A stretch of DNA of 64,000 nucleotides from NCBI GenBank assembly GCA_036245805.1, contig BTRK01000006.1, forward strand, positions 39,684,901 to 39,748,900. The letters run 5' to 3'. This document shows, in pieces, positions 56,675 to 64,000 of the stretch (the first letter of the stretch is position 1; every line of letters begins with the position of its first letter). The stretch comes from Pristionchus mayeri. Its lineage: Eukaryota; Nematoda; Chromadorea; Rhabditida; Neodiplogasteridae. A model generated the notes under the pieces. That model ran no database searches and was not told the DNA's origin. It saw nothing but the letters and a program-made list of their open reading frames with translations. A program made the translations under genes and the position numbers.

Positions 56675-57672
56675 ACACGTGTCTTCTGAGAGATCGCAGA
56701 TGGAGTTTGACAAAATGTTCAAACTACACAGATCTTGGTCCCACTATCAACGTTGATGCCCCCAAGTACTAGAATTTTTCTGTTAACGTTGTGGAGCCGG
56801 AATATCAAAACTGCCTAAAAGCCGGCTCTTGAAATTTCTAAAATTCAAAAATTCATATCTTTCTTCAAACTTTAGGAAATTAGTTGTTCAAAAAAGAGAA
56901 ATGACCGTCGTCACGGGCCGAACAAGTTTTGTGTTTATGGTTTTTCAGTACACTATCGAGAAAAGTATGAAAATTCCAAAAAAAATTTTCGGGGGCGAAA
57001 AATCGAGTTTCCGGAAATCCGAAAATATCATGTTTTTTTGACTATTTTTGAATTGTTCCTATTAAGTTGTAATGTAAAAACACTAGAACTGTATGAAGTT
57101 CGGTCAAAACGCTTCATAATTTAGTTCGATGTGAGGATTGTAATCTAAAAATCCTCATTTTTCGACATTCGACGCGACTTTTAGACAAATATGCCATCGT
57201 CAATTTTATTAAATGCAAGTTTTCCCGGGGTAGAAATGTACGTAGATTCCGAATCTGAAGAGCTCTCATCTGGATGTGGAACATGTTTTTTCGTGACACC
57301 CAGAAAACCACTGTTTTCATAGTGCGAAAATTGATTTTTTCATAGTGCGAAAATTAATTTTGGAATTTTAATACTTTTCTCGATAAGGTATTGAAAAACC
57401 ATCAACACAAAGCTTGTTCAGCCCGTGACGACGGTCATTTCTTTTTTGAACAACTAATTTCCTAAAGTTTGAAGAAAGATATGAATTTTTTAATTTTAGA
57501 AATTTCAAGAGCCGGCTTTTAGGCAGTTTTGATATTCCGGCTCCACAACGTTAACAGAAAAATTCTAATACTTGGGGACATCAACCTTGATAGTGGGACC
57601 AAGATCTGAGCAGTTTGAACATTTTGTCAAAGGGGGGTTTCGATTTCATGCAATCTCTCAGAAGACACGTGA
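56675..57672. mobile_element. 1-kb palindromic element with GCCGGC hairpin module
   Basis: Ends ACACGTGTCTTCTGAGAGA on the left and TCTCTCAGAAGACACGTGA on the right lie next to TA (56,673-56,674 and 57,673-57,674). Arms of about 450 bp pair around a centre near 57,170. The module is at 56,794-56,828 and 57,509-57,543. Non-coding. Confidence 0.75.
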
Positions 57673-57682
57673 TAAATCAACA

Positions 57683-58449
57683 ACACGCGTTTTCTGAGAG
57701 ATTGCATGATTGTGAATCTAAGACCTCTTTAGAGGTGAATCTCTTTAGAGGCAAATTCGAGATAAAAAAATTTCGGGATGAAAAAGGCCACTATTTCCTC
57801 GCACCCTTGAAAAGTGTCGAAACATTCGATAAACAAATTTTTATTCAAAACACTCACAAACCTCAAAACTGATTGTACTGACCCCGAAATGATATTTTTG
57901 CCCGAGAGTTCCAGTTTGGAAGCAAGAATTCGGGATTTATTTATCTTCAATTTTTCGAAATTTTCGAAAAATCGGCTGCTTTGGTCTTCTGAAAGCTATA
58001 AGCGCCCGGGATTAGATTTTAAAATTCTGAAATGAAGGTATCCGATGTAAAATGATCTGGAGAATTCGATTCTGCAATAAACCAACGGGAAAAAGGCAAA
58101 ATATTTTTCAGGGCGGCAAATAATTTTGCACACGTCTCCGGATTTTTGCAGTTTTCCATGTGATATCGAAGCCACTCGACGAGATCTTAAACATAAAAGT
58201 TGTAGAACTCGTTGGGATGATCATTTCTGTTTTTTGAGCGACCTTCTACGATAATTTTGAACCAAGTTATTGATTACAGAACTTTTGAAGTTCTCAGAGC
58301 CGGATTTTAGGCATTTTTACTTTACGGCTCCAGACTTTTCATGAAAAACTATAAATCCTGACATGAATCATTGGTCCAAATTCTGTCGAGATCGGAGCAC
58401 TGTGAATATTTTGTAACACTGCACCTGCGTTCTATCAGAAGACGTGTGA
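57683..58449. mobile_element. related non-palindromic element, about 770 bp
   Basis: It starts ACACGCGTTTTCTGAGAGA, 10 bp after the previous element, and ends TATCAGAAGACGTGTGA before TA. Only one copy of the hairpin module is present (58,297-58,331). Open frames within (57,615-57,872; 57,814-58,035; 58,371-58,694) are not conserved. Confidence 0.6.
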
Positions 58450-60339
58450 TAAACATCAATATCAATCATCATTTGAACGGGCGAGAAGAGGAACTAAGTC
58501 GAATTCCAGTGCAACATCTCCGTGCAACAGGAATTGCTGACGGATACAACAGGTATCAGCTAGGTTTTTCAACAGGTACCCCATGTAAGGTTCAACATAT
58601 TGAACCCTCAGAGAGTAGACAGCAGAGGAAAAAGTTCATGACTTTCGTTGTAGTGATCATCTTTAGTGCATTTCGTAGGGTTGCGATTACATGAGTCGTG
58701 ACGTTCTAAATGCCAAGCATACTTTCTGTGAGGACGAGTGCTCTAAAAGGAAGTAGGCAACCCTATGATTGCACTATACCTCTCCCTTCCTTTCTTTGAA
58801 GCTTTTAGCTATAACTGGAGAAATATCAATTACGAAGTGGTAGAATAACTACCAATATGCGAATCAATAATCCGATCGTTTCAGATAATTAATTGGTTCG
58901 GAAATAGACGAGTCAGACAGAAGAGTCAATGGATGCTACCTTTACGCTGCCAGTTTGGGTGACTGAAAATTCCCCGGAGCACCCATTTAATGAATAAATA
59001 ATTCATCTGAACAAAGCGTATGACGCTGATGCGATGAAGTTGCAATGAATTTATGAAGTTTTGATCAACATCAGCTTCTTATTGCCGATTTTTCTGGTTG
59101 TCCAGACTTGTAGTGCTTAACATCAGAAGCGCTCAAGTGGATCAAACTAGCTCATTAGGAGATTACTCAAGTGCTGAAGCGCTGGAGACTCAGAAAAATA
59201 TCTCTCCTAGTTAGATTTGAATCAGTTGCAACAGGAACCACTTCAGGGTACTAGGGGACGAGTACGAGTGCCAGTTGCTGGACATTAGAATTCTAAACGA
59301 TAGATTGGTTTGTATTATGCAAAAGAAAACAAAGAAATATTGCCGAAGCCCACGTAAAGCCACATGCGACAGATACATTTCCAAAGACGCATGTCATCAA
59401 ATTCGACCCTGAGATATGAATCAGGTACAATCAAGTATTTAGGTTTAGTAATGCACCCTTGAATTTCTTGTGCAATTCTGAACTTTTTTTGAATAAGCCA
59501 TTTTGGTCGCCTTGGTGTTCAATAAGATGAGGGAAAACTTGCGCAGTGCTGAGCGAGATGTAATATTCTCGACATTTGTTCACAAACACGCCGTCATCAC
59601 CACTCCATGCAAGAATCTGCTGACCGGAAATTGAACTGCCTTCGTGACCTCATGAGAAGCAACAACAACTATACGAAAACGTGATAATGTGTACTGTGAT
59701 TTCAAATATCAAAGCGATAATGATCGGAAAATAAGAAAATAGCGATGAGATTGAAGTAAATAATCGGTGACGAGAGTTACACTGAGTTCTTGTATTTTCG
59801 TTGATTGGTATTTCGAACTTCAGTATTGTATTTTTCTAATTGATCCATTTGCTTATCTGGGTATTAGTATGAGATTGTGAATAGCATCAAAATTATTAGC
59901 CGTTTGGATTTTGATACTACAGCGATCATCGTAATTGAGCTATTGATATGAAAGAAGAAGGAGGCTGTCTGCTCCTTTATTAACATGTAATGCTCCGTAA
60001 GTATGCATTCATGAAGACATCTTATTTCTTTCAACCCACGCTAATATCATGAATCAAAAGACAATTAATTTTCACGGGATCGATTACATGGCTACCAAAA
60101 TATACTTGTATCCGCTACGTAGGAATGTTGACGAAATATTTTAACATTATTTTATAATAATGTGTAACTAGAAAAGGCAATGTTATTTGTGCACCAAATT
60201 TTCTTAAATATTCTACTCAACACTGATTATATCAATAATAGTAACAAGAGACAATAAATGCGACTATTATGAGACTATTAATGTTTCCACAATAATTCTG
60301 AAAAAAAAACTTTTGGCATGTTGTGACGTGCATTTGATG
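58450..60339. other. intergenic between alpha4 and beta3, no gene
   Basis: AT-rich. The stretch around 59,000-59,230 resembles 34,560-34,720 in inverted orientation, as expected for cassette flank. No exon supported. Confidence 0.45.
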
Positions 60340-60450
60340 CTTGTTTCTGCTCATCTGGTGACTTTTTCTGGTTCCATGGTCATAGAGACAAACGAGCTTT
60401 AACAAACTGTGATGAGATTGACGTCATCGTTGATGATCGTTCTCGACGTT
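60340..60450 (-). repeat. duplicated block q, copy 3 (inverted)
   Basis: Minus-strand homologue of 33,241-33,360, sharing ACGATCATCAACGATGACG and CTCATCACAGTTTGTTAA. Confidence 0.5.
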
Positions 60451-61345
60451 TTTAATCATCCCATGCGAGCTCTGCATAGTCAGCACGAACAAGAAACGGG
60501 GATGTATCTTATTCGAATATGTCACTTTAGAATTGATGTTCCAAATCCTTCACATACTTCGAATACAACGAATTCTAAAAAGAGATAATCCCGCATGAGT
60601 CACAAGAAACCTAAAAACGTACGCTTATAGGCGTAAATCTATTTTCTGCATTGAACAGACACAAACATTACAAAGATTTTCTACTCGATAATTTAATTCG
60701 ACAAAGGCAAAGCCATCTAGCCCTAATGTGCTAGATGGAAAAATAGGGTCGTTTTTTTCTGAAGATCTTCTTATGCCAACTATCCCTCTCATAATCAGAA
60801 GGTATTGCGACGATGGTATTCCCCACAATTTAGATTTGATGTTCGAAACCCTTCTATCTCAAAATCCCATGCATTAATATTTTGTCTTATTTTCCCCATT
60901 CTGATGTTTCCGTACACCTCTATTCGTTCTAAACCAATATCACGGAGGGCTTTACTTCTTTCGATATGTCCAAACCTCGTCTATTACCTCTTATCATTCT
61001 TCCAGCTACAATTTCTGCTGATTATAGTCGTTTTTCAGAATCGGAAAATCGCTTAAGAGATTTTCATGTGAACTAGGGTGTAGACTCGAGATTTAATGAA
61101 CATGGCGGCTGTGATCTCTCAAATGCCAGCACCAAAACAATGAATGCGATCTTCGATAGAGAACTCACAATGATGCAAGATAAACGCCTGTAATTAACAC
61201 CTACAAACGATCCCTGGATTGTAGATATCTAGCAAAACATAATATGTGCAGAGTGAATCATCTGTAAAATTTGGTTATCCGATGATTCAGGAATTCGCAG
61301 TGAAAGTGATTAAATTCTGCAAAAAGCGAGACTCTAAGTGATATA
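60451..61345. other. intergenic, no gene
   Basis: Only short open frames (60,805-61,056 plus; 60,625-60,828 minus) without motifs. Nothing else seen. Confidence 0.4.
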
Positions 61346-62113
61346 CAGGGTGCGCCAAAATTACCGAGACTGATTTCATTATTCTGTGACCCGGCCGCCC
61401 AATAGATATGAGCGACCCCTATTGCATTATCATGGCGAGTGACCATTGGTCTCTCACTATTCAAGGTCTCGTGTAAGTTAGTCAGGTTTTCTAGTAATGA
61501 CGATGTCTAGTATTTTCCAGCCCTCATTCTCAGTCACAAGTAGGTGTCACAAGTCGGTGACATCGACGCTCATCGACTCGGCGTTCACAAGTCGACTGCT
61601 TCCGATATCATCATAATGCACCAGCAGCTTGGTACTGATAAGTATTGTCCGGACATATAGAGACCTGGGTCTGTTTCCACCACAAGGCACCGAGAGCGCA
61701 TCCGGAAGACGGAGCTTCGAAAGCGTACTCAGGTGGTCAAGAGTATTGGTATCTCGATCACTTCCGTTTCTTGTATTCTCAAGTTCCGGCTGACTCTTCG
61801 CCCTTACAAGTACATTAAGTTGCTCGGACTAGGTGAGCGTCAGATTAAGCGCCGCAGAGAAAGGAACCGTAAACTGATGTTGCAGTTTGCCAGGTCCGCG
61901 CACTTCAGTACGTTGTTCAGCGATGTAAATATCTTTACCGTCGAAAGCATGTTTAATATCCAAACCAGCATAATCACTGCATCTGATCCTGGAGTATCTA
62001 AAATTGTTGTGGAATCGTTCTTCCTTTTGCACATGCAATCTTTTTTACAAACGAAATTAACGGAAGTACTGTCTAAATATGGCATCCAATACAGATTCTC
62101 ATCCTACCTATAA
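61346..62113 (+). pseudogene. truncated mariner-type transposase fragment
   Basis: A TA followed by CAGGGTGCGCCAAAATTACC marks a left terminal repeat. Downstream, codons near 61,680-61,990 read VVKSIGISITSVSCILKF, LRPYKYIKLLGLGERQIKRR and LFSDVNIFTVESMFN. These match the helix-turn-helix and first catalytic region of mariner-type transposases, where LFSDE-IFTVE is usual; here the Glu after the first Asp is Val. The reading then turns into unrelated sequence, and the second and third catalytic motifs and the right end are missing. Dead fragment. Confidence 0.65.
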
Positions 62114-63503
62114 TACGGAAAATAGTATCGAGATATGATTTAATGAGAAATTAGATTGGAATCTAATATTTTATCGAAATATTCCGTTAATCAAGTCATA
62201 TGCCCTCTCTGAAATGCGTATACTTCCTTTTTTTCATGAATGGAAATTCATATTCAGGCCGTCTAGAAAGGCAAAAGTGTAAGTAGTTCCACGTGAGACG
62301 GGGCTGTGTCACCAAAAGCTCCCCGAAGCAAGTAGGCTGCTTCGCGTTCTGCGAACATTTTCATTGTAACATTTTCATTGTAACATTTTCTGTACGAAAT
62401 AGCTCTGCAGACTTTTTTTCTAAAATGACACCGTACTATCTGTTTTCAATTTTTTTTTCTAAAATGACACCGTACTATCTGTTTTCAATTTGACGGAAGA
62501 ATTCGGTCTTTCGTAGGAAGTTGATAAATAAAAAATGAATAGTCATAAGTAATTTCATGCATTTGCTCGTCAAAGGAATGAGTAAGCTAATGACGGCTCT
62601 ATTTTTATCATTTACTCACCGATTTACGTCTTCATGAAGCACCGAAATGTTAAACAAGAAGGAATGGTTTATATCACAAGAAATGATCAATGCTCATGAT
62701 AATCTAGGAAAGAAAGGAGCGAGGATAAGTTGGAAGTTTGAGGATACTGGGATCGAAATAGGAAATTCCAATTATTACTTTGAATTCTAACTCGTTGTCG
62801 CAAATTCCCAGTGGAAGACCCGATCTTGGTCTAAGCTGATCCACATGCCGAGAATCTTAAGTTTTATCCATTGCTAATCATTACTAATCTACCAGCATCA
62901 TAATCTTAGATTTCCTTATCATCATCTTAAACAGCATAACAAGAAGTCCCGTGATCTCGAACACATGTTTTCTCATCTACATTAAAATGTAAATAGTTTA
63001 CCTTTCCACTGCCTGATAATAATTGTTTCATAGTGTTTTGAAATACAATTATGCCATGCTTTTTTACTATTACAGTAATAGCAATAATTCCAGTTCCAGT
63101 ATCTACCACTACATCACTGTTTGTTCAAAACATTTGAAGCTGTGTTTTTTCTCCACGCTTAGTGTGTTCTTGATTACAATTGTCATAGATAAAATGACAA
63201 ATTTTTATATTTACATCTCTCCATTCGGAATCACAACGTTTGAGATCACACAGCAAAGTTCGATTCGTGTGGTCATCGACCAATGCTCAGAATATACAAT
63301 ACAAGGAAAAAGGAGAAGAAGTTGCTACATTTTTACAACGAAAGACTAAGGTTATGAGATTCGTGGTTTGGGAGATAAGCATTTAAAATGCCGTCAATAT
63401 CAGTGGAACTGTATCAGGAAATGATAGTTGAGGGTTCGGTGGAATGAATCATTGGGTTTGCAGTTCTATGAAAATCTTCTAATATGTTGAAAGAGTTTCT
63501 CAT
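62114..63503. other. 3-prime flank of alpha4
   Basis: Contains tandem duplications at 62,357-62,385 and 62,414-62,489, and the inverted match to 9120-9300 at 62,810-62,930. The open frame 63,023-63,349 has no motif. Confidence 0.45.
62414..62489. repeat. two tandem copies of a 38-bp unit
   Basis: The unit TTTTTTTCTAAAATGACACC continued by GTACTATCTGTTTTCAA occurs twice in a row without differences apart from T-run length. Just upstream, CATTTTCATTGTAA is also duplicated. Recent slippage or repair duplication. Confidence 0.8.
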
Positions 63504-63923
63504 TTAGTGATGTACGTCAGTGGAGCTAACGTCGCCGTTGTTGTCATTGCTACACATTAGAGGAGCGAGAACAGCTTTGAGGTCGTCCATCGGCTTCAGA
63601 ACGAATTCAACCCGCTCAATTGCCACTGAAGAGGCGTCCATTGCAACTGCACCGCATCCGAGTTCGTACTCGTAGAAGTCATTAGCGGGTACTGCAATGA
63701 AGGACATCATCTAATGTGCAGAAACATATGGTTTATCAATATTCCTGCACTTATAGAAGCTCTATTTATGATAGATCATAGAAAGATAAGAATTTGTTCA
63801 AAATTTGTTGGAGTACAATCATACGGAAGTTCATAAATACTCACTCTCACAGACGGGATCCCATTGCCAGTAGAGGCCAGACATGCGCTTGCCCATTCGG
63901 ACTCGAACACAGTTCCGACGATT
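63504..63923 (-). CDS. alpha4: last two exons of a further alpha gene (partial)
   Basis: Minus-strand exons 63,845-63,923 and 63,504-63,691 match alpha exons 5 and 6; the rest lies beyond the window end. Exon 5 reads NRRNCVRVRMGKRMSGLYWQ and ends with the same phase (GAG A|GTGAGT). Exon 6 reads YEYELGCGAVAMDASS, then FVLKPMDDLKAVLAPLMCS, and ends NDNNGDVSSTDVHH before the stop. It is closest to alpha3. No lesion is visible in this part. Confidence 0.75.
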
Positions 63924-64000
63924 CTTAAGTAACAACATTTTAAATTTTTCATTTAATAATGTGGAAATTTATCGCAAGGTGTTTTCGATACTTTGCGTAC

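Overview
The window looks like a piece of a nematode nuclear genome, most likely from a rhabditid-type worm. This rests on gene style, not on a marker gene. Exons are short and separated by AT-rich introns, several of only 40-50 nt. Acceptors are of the TTTCAG type, some start codons lie directly behind an acceptor-like AG (compatible with spliced-leader trans-splicing), and Tc1/mariner- and hAT-type DNA elements are abundant. I saw no rRNA, functional tRNA, operon or CRISPR. All gene models come from splice-site reading and comparison of copies within the window. None has transcript support.

The backbone is a tandemly amplified cassette carrying two unrelated genes for predicted secreted proteins, here called alpha and beta. 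Alpha encodes about 260 residues with a signal peptide, 10 cysteines and 6 exons; I do not recognise the family. Beta encodes about 145 residues with a signal peptide, 4 exons and a cysteine-rich LDL-receptor class A-like segment. One cassette runs block p - alpha - block q - an open block of unknown strand - beta. Cassette I (3.6-22.4 kb, plus) carries alpha1 and beta1. Cassette II (28-39.5 kb, plus) carries alpha2, a decayed pseudogene, and beta2. The second half is inverted: cassette III (64-51.8 kb, minus) carries a partial alpha4 and beta3, and cassette IV (49.5-44.7 kb, minus) carries p and alpha3 before it stops. The two halves meet tail to tail around 39.5-44.7 kb. That junction holds unrelated sequence, including a two-exon gene for a 63-residue secreted peptide.

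Mobile DNA fills most of the space between genes. There is an intron-containing Tc1-like transposase gene with an intact DDE triad (0.8-2.2 kb). Four hAT-like non-autonomous elements have perfect 8-bp target duplications (9.8, 11.0, 22.6 and 33.8 kb). A mariner remnant lies at 13 kb and a mariner-type fragment at 61.3 kb. A TA-flanked element sits in alpha3 intron 1 and itself carries a TTAA-flanked MITE with tRNA-like A and B boxes. Long palindromic elements lie at 16.2-19.2, 23.5-24.4, 25.1-26.9 and 56.7-57.7 kb, with a related shorter element at 57.7-58.4 kb. Several of these share a terminal motif and a small GC-rich hairpin module.

How alpha and beta work together is unknown. Both are predicted to be secreted, and they alternate through every cassette, which invites the guess that they act in the same extracellular process. 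The sequence alone cannot show that.
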